The notes beneath the pieces were generated by a model, which did no database searches, had not been told where the DNA came from, and saw nothing but the letters and a program-made list of their open reading frames with translations. DNA of 64,000 nt, from the NCBI RefSeq assembly GCF_003477885.1, contig NZ_QUEE01000008.1:1-64000 (forward strand), in the 5' to 3' direction. Below, in pieces: positions 34,466 to 43,862 of this stretch. The number at the start of each line of letters is the position of its first letter. The stretch's first letter is position 1. Made by a program: the position numbers and the translations under genes. This DNA is from Lachnotalea sp. AF33-28. Lineage in GTDB: Bacteria > Bacillota > Clostridia > Lachnospirales > Lachnospiraceae.

Positions 34466-35530
34466 ATGACATTTCGGGAAAAAACGAAGGAAATACGCAT
34501 CGGGGACAGGGTGATCGGCGGAGGAAATCCGATACTGATCCAGTCCATGACCAATACAAAGACCGAGGATGTGGAGTCCACCGTGCGCCAGATACATATG
34601 CTGGAGGAAGCCGGCTGTGAGATCATCCGCTGTGCCGTGCCCAACATGCAGGCAGCGGAAGCGCTCCGGGAGATTAAGAAAAGAATTCATATACCGCTGG
34701 TGGCGGATATCCATTTCGACTATCGCCTTGCGATTGCTGCCATTTCAAACGGCGCGGATAAGATCCGCATCAATCCCGGCAATATCGGAGCTGCGGAGCG
34801 GATCCGTGCGGTGGTGGAAAAGGCGAAGGAGCGGGAGATCCCGATCCGTGTAGGCGTCAACAGCGGTTCTCTGGAAAAACCGCTGCTGGAGAAATACGGC
34901 TGTGTGACGGCGGAAGCGATTGTGGAAAGCGCGCTGGACAAGGTGAGATGCATTGAGCAGCTGGGTTATGACAACCTTGTGATCAGCATTAAATCTTCCG
35001 ATGTGCTTATGTGTGCCCGGGCGCATGAACTGATCGCGAAGGAAACGGATTATCCCCTGCACGTGGGAATTACGGAATCCGGTACGCTGTTTTCCGGAAC
35101 GATTAAATCTTCCGTGGGGCTTGGCATCATCCTCTATCAGGGTATCGGTGATACAGTCAGGGTGTCCCTGACCGGAGATCCGGTGGAAGAGGTGAAAGCC
35201 GCAAAACGCATATTGAAAACGCTCAATCTTAGAAAAGGCGGCGTTGAGGTGGTGTCCTGTCCGACCTGCGGCCGCACGCAGATTGATCTGATCGGTCTGG
35301 CCGGTCAGGTGGAAACGCTGGTATCCGGCTATGACATGGATATCAAAGTCGCGGTGATGGGGTGCGTGGTAAACGGCCCCGGAGAAGCCAGGGAGGCGGA
35401 TTTGGGCATTGCCGGCGGCATCGGGGAGGGACTGCTGATCCGCAAGGGCGAGATCATTCGTAAGGTGCCTGAGGACGGGCTGCTCGCCGCATTAAAGCAG
35501 GAGCTGGATGAACTGCAGAAAGCTTATTAA
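34466..35530 (+). CDS. ispG: 4-hydroxy-3-methylbut-2-enyl diphosphate synthase (flavodoxin)
   Basis: MEP-pathway iron-sulfur enzyme of 354 residues. TIM barrel part with GGGNPILIQSMTNT and VADIHFDYRLAI; the 4Fe-4S domain is seen in SCPTCGRTQIDL and GCVVNGPGEAREADLG. The bacterial two-domain length is right. AAGGATG lies upstream of the ATG. polC follows 13 bp after the stop, so the operon continues. Confidence 0.97.
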   Translation: MTFREKTKEIRIGDRVIGGGNPILIQSMTNTKTEDVESTVRQIHMLEEAGCEIIRCAVPNMQAAEALREIKKRIHIPLVADIHFDYRLAIAAISNGADKIRINPGNIGAAERIRAVVEKAKEREIPIRVGVNSGSLEKPLLEKYGCVTAEAIVESALDKVRCIEQLGYDNLVISIKSSDVLMCARAHELIAKETDYPLHVGITESGTLFSGTIKSSVGLGIILYQGIGDTVRVSLTGDPVEEVKAAKRILKTLNLRKGGVEVVSCPTCGRTQIDLIGLAGQVETLVSGYDMDIKVAVMGCVVNGPGEAREADLGIAGGIGEGLLIRKGEIIRKVPEDGLLAALKQELDELQKAY

Positions 35531-35543
35531 GGAGTGAACAGTT

Positions 35544-38500
35544 TTGGCGAAAAAATTTACTGAGGTCATTCCGAACCTTCAGGTGGCGGACGATATGAAA
35601 GAGCTGCTGGGTTTGGTGGATGTGGAGAAGATCGTGCCGTCTAAGGACAGGCGCGCCGTCCGCATCTATATTCACTGCCCGCGGCTGATACATAAGAAAA
35701 ATATCTTTGTCCTGGAGGCCAATATAAAAAAACAGCTGTTTCCCACCAAGGATCTGCTGATTAAAATCATAGAAAAATACGAGCTGTCAGAACAGTATAC
35801 GCCGGAAAAACTGCTGGATGTGTACCGCGACAGCATACTGCTGGAACTGAAAAACTACAGCATGTTAGAGTACAATATGTTCCGCAAGGCAAAGGTCGAG
35901 TTCCCGCAGGCGGATCTGATGACGGTCACAGTGGATGACGGCATGGTCAGCCATACCAAGGCGGATGATCTGAAGGGCGTGCTGGAAAAGATCTTCAACG
36001 AGCGTTTTGCCTTTGGCGTGGAGGTGCGCATCCTTTTCCGCCCGACTGCCGCCAGCAGCGTGGCGGAAGAAAATGAGCGCCTCATGCAGGCGGAGGCCGC
36101 CAAAATTGCAGAAGGCATAACCGCTAACAGCCAGGATACAGGCGCATCCGCGCCGGAGGAAAAGCCCGCCGATGCGCCTGCGCCGAAGAAACCGGAGTTT
36201 AATAAGAGCAAGGGCTATCAGAAGCAGGGCTATGACCGTCAGAAAAAATCCAGCAATCCGGATGTGCTCTACGGCCGGGATTTTGACGATCCGGTGACGC
36301 CGATGGATCAGATCGTGGGCGAGATGGGAGAAGTGGCAGTCCACGGAAAGATCATCACGTTTGAGAACCGGGAGCTGCGCACCGGTAATTTCATGGTGAT
36401 CTTTGATGTGACCGATTACAGCGATACCATCACGGTTAAGATGTTTACGAAAAAAGAGCGCATCGATGAGGTGCTGGAGGCGGTCAAGATCGGTTCCAAC
36501 ATACTCATTAAGGGTGTGTCCAACATCGATAAATTTGACGGGGAGCTTGTGCTTTCCTCTGTTGCCGGCATTAAAAAGGCCGATGAGGTGGGCAAAAAGC
36601 GTATGGATCACAGCCTGAAAAAGCGGGTGGAGCTGCACTGCCATTCCAAGATGAGCGAGATGGATGCGGTGGCTTCGGTGCCGGATCTGTTAAAATGTGC
36701 CCAGAGCTGGGGGCATACGGCGCTGGCTCTGACGGACCACGGGGTCGTGCAGGGCTTTACCGACGCATTTCATACGGTGGGAAGCAAGGACCCTTTCAAG
36801 GTGATCTATGGCATGGAAGGCTATCTGGTGGACGATATGAAGGACATCGTTGTGCGCCCTAAGGAGCAGAGCCTGGATCAGACTTACGTGGTATTTGACC
36901 TGGAGACGACGGGGCTTAGCGCAACCCAGAACAGGATCATCGAAATCGGAGCGGTGAAGATCACGGGCGGAAAGATCACGGACCGTTTTTCCACCTTCGT
37001 AAATCCCGATGTGCCGATTCCGTTTGAGATAGAGAAGCTGACAGGAATCAGCGATTCCATGGTGCTGGAAGCGCCTTCCATCGAGCGAGTGCTGCCTGAA
37101 TTCCTGGAATTTTCAAAGGATGCGGTCATGGTTGCCCATAACGCCTCATTTGATATAGGGTTTGTAACCCACAACGCCCAGAACCAGGGCTTTTCCTTCC
37201 TGCCTACGGTGGTGGATACCGTGGGGCTTGCCAGGGTGCTGCTTCCGACACTTAAAAAGTATAAGCTGGATACGGTGGCCAAGGCGCTGGATGTATCATT
37301 GGAAAACCATCACCGGGCGGTGGACGACGCGGAGTGCACGGCATACATTTTCTTAAAGTTTCTGGGAATGTTAAAAGAGCAGGAGATTTCGGACCTGTCA
37401 CAGGTCAATGAGCTGGGCGTATTTACGCCGGATATGATCAAGCGTATGCCGACCTATCATATCATCCTGCTGGCCAAAAATGAGACCGGACGCGTAAATC
37501 TCTACCGGCTGGTATCGGAATCCCATATCACCTATTATGCCAGAAGGCCGCGTATTCCCAAAAGCCTGCTGCAGAAATACCGGGAAGGGCTGATCATCGG
37601 CTCCGCCTGTGAGTCCGGCGAGCTGTTCCAGGCAATTCTCTCCGGGGCGGACGATGCGGAGATTTCCAGGCTGGTCCGCTTTTACGATTATCTGGAGATA
37701 CAGCCCATCGGCAACAACCGTTTCATGCTTAGGAGCGATAAATACTCCCCCAATAACGATGAGGATCTGATGGATTTAAACCGCAGGATCGTGCAGCTGG
37801 GAGAGCAGTTTTCAAAGCCGGTGGTGGCCACTTGCGACGTTCATTTCCTGAATCCGGAGGATTCGATCTACCGTACGATCATCATGGCCGGCAAGGGCTT
37901 CGACGACGCGGAGGACCAGGCGCCGCTGTTTCTTAGGACCACCGAGGAGATGCTTAGGGAATTTGAATATCTGGGCAGTGAGAAAGCCGAGGAGGTGGTG
38001 ATCGAAAACACCAACCTGATTGCGGATATGTGTGAAAAGATCGATCCGGTACGGCCGGATAAATGCCCTCCGGTCATTCCGGATTCCGATAAGACGCTAA
38101 GGGAGATCTGCTATCAAACCGCTCACGGCCAGTACGGCGAGAACCTCCCCGAGATTGTTGTGAACCGTCTGGAGAGAGAATTAAACTCCATAATATCCAA
38201 CGGGTTTGCCGTAATGTATATCATCGCCCAGAAGCTGGTGCATAAATCCAATGCAGACGGATATCTGGTGGGTTCCCGCGGATCGGTAGGATCTTCCTTT
38301 GTGGCGACGATGGCCGGAATCACGGAGGTGAACCCCCTGCCGCCCCATTATTTCTGTCCGCACTGCCATTTTTACGACTTTGATTCCGAAGAGGTCAAAC
38401 AGTTTGAGGGCATGGCGGGCTGTGACATGCCGGATCGGGACTGCCCGGTCTGCGGGAAATCGCTGAAAAAGGACGGCTTTGACATCCCATTTGAAACTTT

Positions 38501-39965
38501 CCTGGGATTTAAGGGCAACAAGGAGCCGGATATCGACCTGAACTTTTCCGGCGAGTACCAGAGCAAGGCCCACGACTACACCGAGGTCATCTTCGGCAAG
38601 GGTTATACCTTCCGCGCGGGCACCATCGGCACACTGGCGGATAAGACCGCATACGGCTATGTGAAGAATTTCTACGAAGAGCGGGGCCAGAGAAAGCGAA
38701 AATGTGAGATCAACCGGATTGTCCAGGGCTGCGTGGGTGTTAAGAGAACCACGGGTCAGCATCCGGGCGGTATCATCGTAATGCCCCACGGCGAAGAGAT
38801 CTATTCCTTTACGCCGATTCAGAGGCCGGCCAACGATATGACCACGAAGACTGTGACGACACATTTCGATTACCACTCCATTGACCATAACCTGTTAAAG
38901 CTCGATATTCTCGGCCATGATGATCCGACCATGATCCGCATGTTGGAGGATCTGACCGGCATCAACGCCAGGGAGATACCGCTGGACAGCAAGGAAGTGA
39001 TGAGCCTTTTTTACAGCACGGATGCGCTGGGCATCAAGCCGTCGGATATAGGCGGCTGTCCGCTGGGCGCGCTGGGCGTGCCGGAGTTCGGCACCGATTT
39101 CGCCATGCAGATGCTTCTTGATACCAAGCCGAAGTATTTTTCGGATCTGGTCCGCATCGCCGGCCTGGCCCACGGTACCGATGTGTGGCTGGGCAATGCC
39201 CAGGATCTGATCCTAAGCGGCACCGCCACGATTCAGACCGCGATCTGTACCCGTGACGACATCATGATCTATCTGATCTACCGCGGGTTGGATTCCGAGC
39301 TCTCTTTTACCATCATGGAGGGTGTGCGTAAGGGCAAGGGGTTAAAACCGGAGTGGGAGGAGGAGATGCGAAAGCACGATGTGCCGGACTGGTATATCGA
39401 ATCCTGTAAGAAGATCAAGTACATGTTTCCCAAGGCCCATGCAGCGGCCTATGTTATGATGGCGTGGCGTATCGCTTACTGCAAGATCTTTTATCCGCTG
39501 GCCTATTACGCGTCTTTCTTTAGCATCCGCGCTTCCGGTTTTTCGTATGAACTGATGTGCCAGGGCAGGGATGTGCTGGAGCGCCACCTGGAGAACTACA
39601 AGAGAAATCAGGATAAGCTGACGGCGAAAGAGCAGGACACCTTAAGGGATATGAGAATTGTCCAGGAGATGTATGCGAGGGGCTTTGAGTTTGAGCCCAT
39701 CGATATCTATCAGGCGGATGCCGGACGCTTTAAGATTGTAAATAACAAAATCATGCCCTCCTTAAACAGCATCGACGGCATGGGCGACAAGGCTGCGGAG
39801 GCTGTGGTGGAAGAGGCGAAGAAGGGAAAATTCCTCTCCAAAGAGGACTTCTGGCAGCGCACCAAGGTCAGCAAAACAACCATCGACGTGATGGGCGGGC
39901 TGGGGCTGTTCGGAGATCTGCCGAATACCAACCAGATGTCACTGTTTGATCTGGCTTTCGACTAG
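35544..39965 (+). CDS. polC: DNA polymerase III PolC-type alpha subunit
   Basis: Main leading-strand replicase of low-GC Gram-positives, 1473 residues. Order of domains: N-terminal region, OB fold (about 265-350), PHP domain (from HCHSKMSEMDA) interrupted by a DEDDh proofreading exonuclease (FDLETTG with D452, to about residue 615), a four-Cys zinc site (FCPHCHF...DCPVCGKS), the palm with D996 and D998 in PDIDLNFSGEY, and a C-terminal beta-clamp motif QMSLFDL. TTG start with AAGGAG upstream. A low-complexity Ala/Pro/Lys linker occupies about residues 200-235. Last gene of the pyrH operon. Confidence 0.97.
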   Translation: MAKKFTEVIPNLQVADDMKELLGLVDVEKIVPSKDRRAVRIYIHCPRLIHKKNIFVLEANIKKQLFPTKDLLIKIIEKYELSEQYTPEKLLDVYRDSILLELKNYSMLEYNMFRKAKVEFPQADLMTVTVDDGMVSHTKADDLKGVLEKIFNERFAFGVEVRILFRPTAASSVAEENERLMQAEAAKIAEGITANSQDTGASAPEEKPADAPAPKKPEFNKSKGYQKQGYDRQKKSSNPDVLYGRDFDDPVTPMDQIVGEMGEVAVHGKIITFENRELRTGNFMVIFDVTDYSDTITVKMFTKKERIDEVLEAVKIGSNILIKGVSNIDKFDGELVLSSVAGIKKADEVGKKRMDHSLKKRVELHCHSKMSEMDAVASVPDLLKCAQSWGHTALALTDHGVVQGFTDAFHTVGSKDPFKVIYGMEGYLVDDMKDIVVRPKEQSLDQTYVVFDLETTGLSATQNRIIEIGAVKITGGKITDRFSTFVNPDVPIPFEIEKLTGISDSMVLEAPSIERVLPEFLEFSKDAVMVAHNASFDIGFVTHNAQNQGFSFLPTVVDTVGLARVLLPTLKKYKLDTVAKALDVSLENHHRAVDDAECTAYIFLKFLGMLKEQEISDLSQVNELGVFTPDMIKRMPTYHIILLAKNETGRVNLYRLVSESHITYYARRPRIPKSLLQKYREGLIIGSACESGELFQAILSGADDAEISRLVRFYDYLEIQPIGNNRFMLRSDKYSPNNDEDLMDLNRRIVQLGEQFSKPVVATCDVHFLNPEDSIYRTIIMAGKGFDDAEDQAPLFLRTTEEMLREFEYLGSEKAEEVVIENTNLIADMCEKIDPVRPDKCPPVIPDSDKTLREICYQTAHGQYGENLPEIVVNRLERELNSIISNGFAVMYIIAQKLVHKSNADGYLVGSRGSVGSSFVATMAGITEVNPLPPHYFCPHCHFYDFDSEEVKQFEGMAGCDMPDRDCPVCGKSLKKDGFDIPFETFLGFKGNKEPDIDLNFSGEYQSKAHDYTEVIFGKGYTFRAGTIGTLADKTAYGYVKNFYEERGQRKRKCEINRIVQGCVGVKRTTGQHPGGIIVMPHGEEIYSFTPIQRPANDMTTKTVTTHFDYHSIDHNLLKLDILGHDDPTMIRMLEDLTGINAREIPLDSKEVMSLFYSTDALGIKPSDIGGCPLGALGVPEFGTDFAMQMLLDTKPKYFSDLVRIAGLAHGTDVWLGNAQDLILSGTATIQTAICTRDDIMIYLIYRGLDSELSFTIMEGVRKGKGLKPEWEEEMRKHDVPDWYIESCKKIKYMFPKAHAAAYVMMAWRIAYCKIFYPLAYYASFFSIRASGFSYELMCQGRDVLERHLENYKRNQDKLTAKEQDTLRDMRIVQEMYARGFEFEPIDIYQADAGRFKIVNNKIMPSLNSIDGMGDKAAEAVVEEAKKGKFLSKEDFWQRTKVSKTTIDVMGGLGLFGDLPNTNQMSLFDLAFD

Positions 39966-39985
39966 TATAAGAAACGGAGGTTTTC

Positions 39986-40951
39986 ATGGCACTGAACAAG
40001 GCGATGCAGGCAGCTCTTAAGGCGTTGTCCTATCCGGATATACAGATGAAGAAGAATTACAAGGCGGTGCGCCAGGTGATCAACCTGGCACATCCGCCCT
40101 ATTTGAGACCCTTTTATAAGACCTGGGATCATAAGGTGGAGCTGTCCGGACGGGAGATTCCGGTGCGGATTTTTTCGCCCAAACAGGAACTTGAGCATCC
40201 TCCTGTGCTGCTCTTTTTCCATGGCGGAGGATGGGTGACCGGCAATATTGACAGCTATAATAATGTCTGCACCAGGCTGGCAGCCCTGACCGGACAGCTG
40301 GTGGTGTCGGTGGATTACAGGCTGGCGCCGGAGCACCGGTTTCCGGAAGGGCTTATGGACTGCTACCAGGTGGCGAAAGAGGTTTATCTAAATCCGGAAG
40401 AGCTCTTCGGTGTGGAGCCGGAGCAGATTACGCTGATCGGTGACAGCGCCGGCGGCAATCTGGCGGCTGCCGTATCCCTGATGGCCCAGGAGCGCCGTGA
40501 ATTTCTCCCGGACAGGCAGATACTGATCTACCCGGCCGTTTATAATGACTATTCGGAGAACTCACCGTTTCCGTCCGTACAGGAAAACGGGACGGACTAT
40601 CTGCTGACCAGCAAAACTATGCGGGACTATATGGAACTGTACCAGAGCGGCCCGGAGGATCTGCTAAATCCCTATTTTGCGCCGTATCTGGCAAAGGATT
40701 TAAGCGGGCAGCCGAGAACCATGGTGATTACGGCGGAGTATGACCCGCTGCGTGACGAGGGTGAAGCCTATGCGGACCGGCTGGCTAAAGCCGGCAGTGA
40801 GGTCCTGCTTTACAGAATTCCCGATGTGCTGCACGGCTTTTTCTCCCTGTCTCCGCGTTTTCCGGCAGTAGGCCTGTGCTATGAGCTGATCCGGGCGTTC
40901 AGCCGGTCGGAGGACATGCCTTCACCCCAGCAGATCAGCAGTGAAAATTAG
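39986..40951 (+). CDS. Alpha/beta hydrolase, hormone-sensitive-lipase family
   Basis: 321-residue esterase/lipase-like hydrolase. HGGGW (H79) forms the oxyanion hole, GDSAGGN holds nucleophile S154, with the acid in EYDPLRDEG and the His in VLHGFFSLS. No signal peptide. It begins 20 bp after polC and is followed by a condensation-like acyltransferase and a membrane zinc-ribbon protein, a recurrent three-gene cassette in Lachnospiraceae to my knowledge. The job is probably ester hydrolysis or transfer in a lipid or small-molecule pathway; substrate unknown. Confidence 0.85.
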   Translation: MALNKAMQAALKALSYPDIQMKKNYKAVRQVINLAHPPYLRPFYKTWDHKVELSGREIPVRIFSPKQELEHPPVLLFFHGGGWVTGNIDSYNNVCTRLAALTGQLVVSVDYRLAPEHRFPEGLMDCYQVAKEVYLNPEELFGVEPEQITLIGDSAGGNLAAAVSLMAQERREFLPDRQILIYPAVYNDYSENSPFPSVQENGTDYLLTSKTMRDYMELYQSGPEDLLNPYFAPYLAKDLSGQPRTMVITAEYDPLRDEGEAYADRLAKAGSEVLLYRIPDVLHGFFSLSPRFPAVGLCYELIRAFSRSEDMPSPQQISSEN

Positions 40952-41012
40952 ACAGAAACAGATCAGCTGTGAAAGCTTAAACAGCTGTTTGGAACAGAAA
41001 GGTTCTGATAGC

Positions 41013-42311
41013 ATGAAACGTAAGCATTTCCGCCAATGGAATCCATTGGACAATGCTGCAAAAATATTTCCGGTGACCAGCAGCAAGGCGGATGCGAAGG
41101 TCTTCCGTTTTGCCTGCGGTCTGACGGAAGACATTGATGAAGCCGCTCTGACGCAGGCTCTCGATAAGACGCTGGAACGTTTCCCGGTCTTTCTTAGCGT
41201 GATGAAAAAGGGCCTGTTCTGGTATTATCTCGAACATACGGACAAGAGGCCGGCGGTGGCAGAAGAACAGATCCAGCTTCTAAGTCCTCTCTACGATGAA
41301 AACGTGAAAAATCTGCTGTTTCGGGTTTCTTACTATAAAAAGCGCATCAACCTGGAGGTATTTCACGCGCTGACAGACGGTACAGGCGCCATGTTTTTCC
41401 TGCAGGTTCTGGTATACCATTATTTGCTGACGGTTCACCCGGAGCTCAATGAACGTGAAGTCGTGATGGCGCTGGATGCCTCTGCGGCGCAGATGCAGGA
41501 TGACAGCTTTGATCGTTACTATGAGAAAAAGTCCATGTCAGGCCCTAAGAGCAGGAGACAGAGGATGAGGTACGGCGCCTATCAGCTGTCCGGGACCAGA
41601 TACAGTGAGCACCGCATGAGGGTGATCGAGGGCTGCGCCCCGGTAAAACCTTTGCTTACGGAGGCCAGAAAGAGGGGAATTACGCTGACCACGCTGCTGG
41701 CGGCGGTGATGCTGCGCTCAATCTATCAGATTATGCCGGCCCGCCAGAGAAAGAAGCCTGTGACGCTGGATATCCCTGTGAACCTGCGCAATTATTTCCC
41801 TTCCGCATCCGCGAGAAATTTCTTTGGGGTGGTTCAGGTAGGCTATGATTTTAACAGCATGCCGGATGATCTGGAGAGCGTTACCGCTTATGTGGATCAG
41901 GTGCTGAAGGAGGAGCTGACGCCGAACCGTCTGGAGATCCGCATGCATAAGCTGGGAGCTTTGGAGCACAATCCGTTCGCGAGAATCGCGCCTCTGGTGC
42001 TGAAGGATTTCTTTATGAAAATCGGATATAGGGTTGCGGCGGCCGGTCTGACCGCATCGCTGTCCAATGTGGGCCGGGTGGTCATGCCGGAAGCCCTCTG
42101 CCCGTATATCGAAGAATTTGATGTATTCTGCAGCTGCGAGAAGGTTCAGATGTGCATGTGCTCCTTTAACGGAGTGCTGCGGATGAGTTTTTCCGGTCCC
42201 TTTGTGGATTCTGATCTGGAAAAGAATTTTTTCAGAGCGCTGGTGGAACTGGGAATTCCGGTGACCGTCACATCCAACCGTTTTCCGGAGGAACTGGAAG
42301 GGGGAGAGTAA
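41013..42311 (+). CDS. Condensation-domain-like acyltransferase (alcohol acetyltransferase/PapA type)
   Basis: 432-residue stand-alone protein of the CoA-dependent acyltransferase superfamily that includes NRPS condensation domains, PapA5 and wax-ester synthases. The HxxxDG motif is present as HALTDG (H118, D122), and the C-terminal half has the DFGWG-like channel region replaced by a VNLRNYFPSASARNFFGV segment common in the alcohol acetyltransferase branch. The ATG at 41013 follows AAAGG; a frame opening earlier overlaps the hydrolase. Acyl donor and acceptor cannot be read. Confidence 0.78.
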   Translation: MKRKHFRQWNPLDNAAKIFPVTSSKADAKVFRFACGLTEDIDEAALTQALDKTLERFPVFLSVMKKGLFWYYLEHTDKRPAVAEEQIQLLSPLYDENVKNLLFRVSYYKKRINLEVFHALTDGTGAMFFLQVLVYHYLLTVHPELNEREVVMALDASAAQMQDDSFDRYYEKKSMSGPKSRRQRMRYGAYQLSGTRYSEHRMRVIEGCAPVKPLLTEARKRGITLTTLLAAVMLRSIYQIMPARQRKKPVTLDIPVNLRNYFPSASARNFFGVVQVGYDFNSMPDDLESVTAYVDQVLKEELTPNRLEIRMHKLGALEHNPFARIAPLVLKDFFMKIGYRVAAAGLTASLSNVGRVVMPEALCPYIEEFDVFCSCEKVQMCMCSFNGVLRMSFSGPFVDSDLEKNFFRALVELGIPVTVTSNRFPEELEGGE

Positions 42312-42983
42312 ATGAAGTACTGCAACAGCTGTAAAGTCAATGTGACCGGCGGCCAGCCCCGCTGTCCTCTCTGTCAGGCCGACCTGGTGGAACTGGATGA
42401 TAAGACGGAGGAGGAAGAGGTATTTCCTGTGATTCCGACCATATACCGGCAGCACCATATGCTGTTTAAAACACTGGTTTTTGTCACGGTGGTCTGTGTG
42501 GTGGTTTCCCTCGCGGTCAACTGGATGCTGCCGGAGAGCGGCGGCTGGTCTCTGATTGTCCTGGGGGCGGCCGTGTGCCTGTGGCTGACGCTCTGGATTG
42601 CAATCCAGAAGCGCAAGAATATACTCAAGCATATCCTGTGGCAGCTGTTTCTGGTCTCAGTGCTGTCCATCCTCTGGGACTATTTCACAGGCTGGCACGG
42701 CTGGTCGCTGGATTTTGTGGTGCCGGGCATCTGTCTGGTAGCCATGCTTTCCATGACCATCGTGAGCAGGGTCATGAAGGTCTGTGTGGAAGAATATTTG
42801 ATTTATTCGGTTCTGGGCTGCCTGTTTGGCATAGTGCCGCTGATTTTTCTGCTTACAGGACTTGTTAATTACGTTTACCTGCCGCTGATCTGTGTGGCCG
42901 CCAGCATCATCTTTTTGGCAGCGATTGTAATCTATCAGGGGGAAAATATAGCGGCGGATTTAAAACGGCGGCTTCATCTTTAA
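42312..42983 (+). CDS. Zinc-ribbon membrane protein, DUF6320-like
   Basis: 223 residues. An N-terminal zinc ribbon (CNSCKVNVTGGQPRCPLC) is followed by an acidic linker and about six transmembrane helices (TLVFVTVVCVVVSLAV, SLIVLGAAVCLWLTLWI, QLFLVSVLSILWDYF, VPGICLVAMLSMTIV, LGCLFGIVPLIFLLTGL, PLICVAASIIFLAAIVI). The ATG is immediately after the acyltransferase stop, so the genes are co-translated. It probably tethers or scaffolds the acyltransferase at the membrane (inference). The name rests on recall of the family, not on a search. Confidence 0.7.
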   Translation: MKYCNSCKVNVTGGQPRCPLCQADLVELDDKTEEEEVFPVIPTIYRQHHMLFKTLVFVTVVCVVVSLAVNWMLPESGGWSLIVLGAAVCLWLTLWIAIQKRKNILKHILWQLFLVSVLSILWDYFTGWHGWSLDFVVPGICLVAMLSMTIVSRVMKVCVEEYLIYSVLGCLFGIVPLIFLLTGLVNYVYLPLICVAASIIFLAAIVIYQGENIAADLKRRLHL

Positions 42984-43050
42984 GAAGCCTGGCAATAAAA
43001 AGTGCAGTTGGATACTGAAACCCTGTATTTATACATTAGGAGGAATAGAA

Positions 43051-43734
43051 ATGATAAAAAGAATGCCTACACACTGTGGAGATGAAACTTGTTCATCTTG
43101 TGTTGTTGCCGGAGATTTTATTTATCTTGCACATCATGCCGGAGGATTTGATAAGCAGGAAATTGCGCATCAAATGCGGGCTGCATTTGAAAGTATAAAA
43201 CGCACACTTGCCTCCGTAGGCGGAACACTGGATGATATGATTCAGATTAACCTTTACCTAAAAAACAAAGAAGATTTTGGCGGTGCCAGGGAAGTGTTCT
43301 GTGAATATTTTAACAAGGAATATCCGGCAAGAATGACAATTATTACAGAGTTTCTTGATGAAAGATGTTTATGCCAGATAGACGGTGTGGCTTACAAGTC
43401 TCATAACGGGTCCATGGAAGCCCTGGAAGAGAGAATTTCCTGCTTGGAAAAGAAATTAAATACGATTGCGTTTGGTGAAAATAAGGAGATATCCTTTAAT
43501 GACTGCCGGATTGAAAATATGGAAGCCGGCCCAAGCTGCAGTATAACCTGTAATAGCACCCCTATAGGAGATATTGGACTTGGAAATGACTGCACATTAA
43601 ATTTCGATAAATGTACAATCGGCGCTGTGCTGGACTCTGATTTGGAGGATGCTGAGGAGCGTTTAGATGACTTGGAATGCCGTCTTGATGATTTGAATTC
43701 GCAGATGGATGACATTGACAACCGTAAAAAGTAA
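43051..43734 (+). CDS. RidA-family protein with C-terminal charged coiled-coil extension
   Basis: 227 residues. Residues 1-125 are a RidA/YjgF domain (VAGDFIYLAHHAGG, MRAAFESIKRTLASVGGTLDDMIQINLYLKN, PARMTIITEF) with the conserved Arg used by imine/enamine deaminases. Typical RidA proteins end there. This one continues for about 100 residues: a coiled coil (LEERISCLEKKLN), a Cys-containing beta-like stretch, and a strongly acidic heptad tail (LDDLECRLDDLNSQMDDIDN). GGAGG precedes the ATG. Base composition is more AT-rich than neighbouring genes. Confidence 0.75.
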   Translation: MIKRMPTHCGDETCSSCVVAGDFIYLAHHAGGFDKQEIAHQMRAAFESIKRTLASVGGTLDDMIQINLYLKNKEDFGGAREVFCEYFNKEYPARMTIITEFLDERCLCQIDGVAYKSHNGSMEALEERISCLEKKLNTIAFGENKEISFNDCRIENMEAGPSCSITCNSTPIGDIGLGNDCTLNFDKCTIGAVLDSDLEDAEERLDDLECRLDDLNSQMDDIDNRKK

Positions 43735-43737
43735 AAC

Positions 43738-43840
43738 TGCACACTGAAGTGTGCGCAGGTCATCAACCTTCGGTTGGTGACATAAATAAGCGGAAGCACA
43801 CTGAGGTGTGCATAGGTCATCAACCTTCGGTTGGTGACAT
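43738..43840 (+). repeat. Two-hairpin module, two tandem copies, upstream of thyA
   Basis: Units 43738-43783 and 43793-43840, each with GCACAC-tgaR-GTGTGC and GTCATCAAC-cttcgg-TTGGTGAC. The second copy ends just before the AAAAAGGAGG site of thyA. The reading frame stays open through both copies into thyA, which would tempt a wrong, longer start. Confidence 0.88.
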
Positions 43841-43862
43841 AAAAAGGAGGATGAATCGATCT

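Noticed and set aside
43749..43862. N-terminal extension of ThyA through the repeats
   Set aside because: The in-frame upstream codons come from the repeat, and a strong AAGGAGG lies after them, in front of the ATG at 43863.
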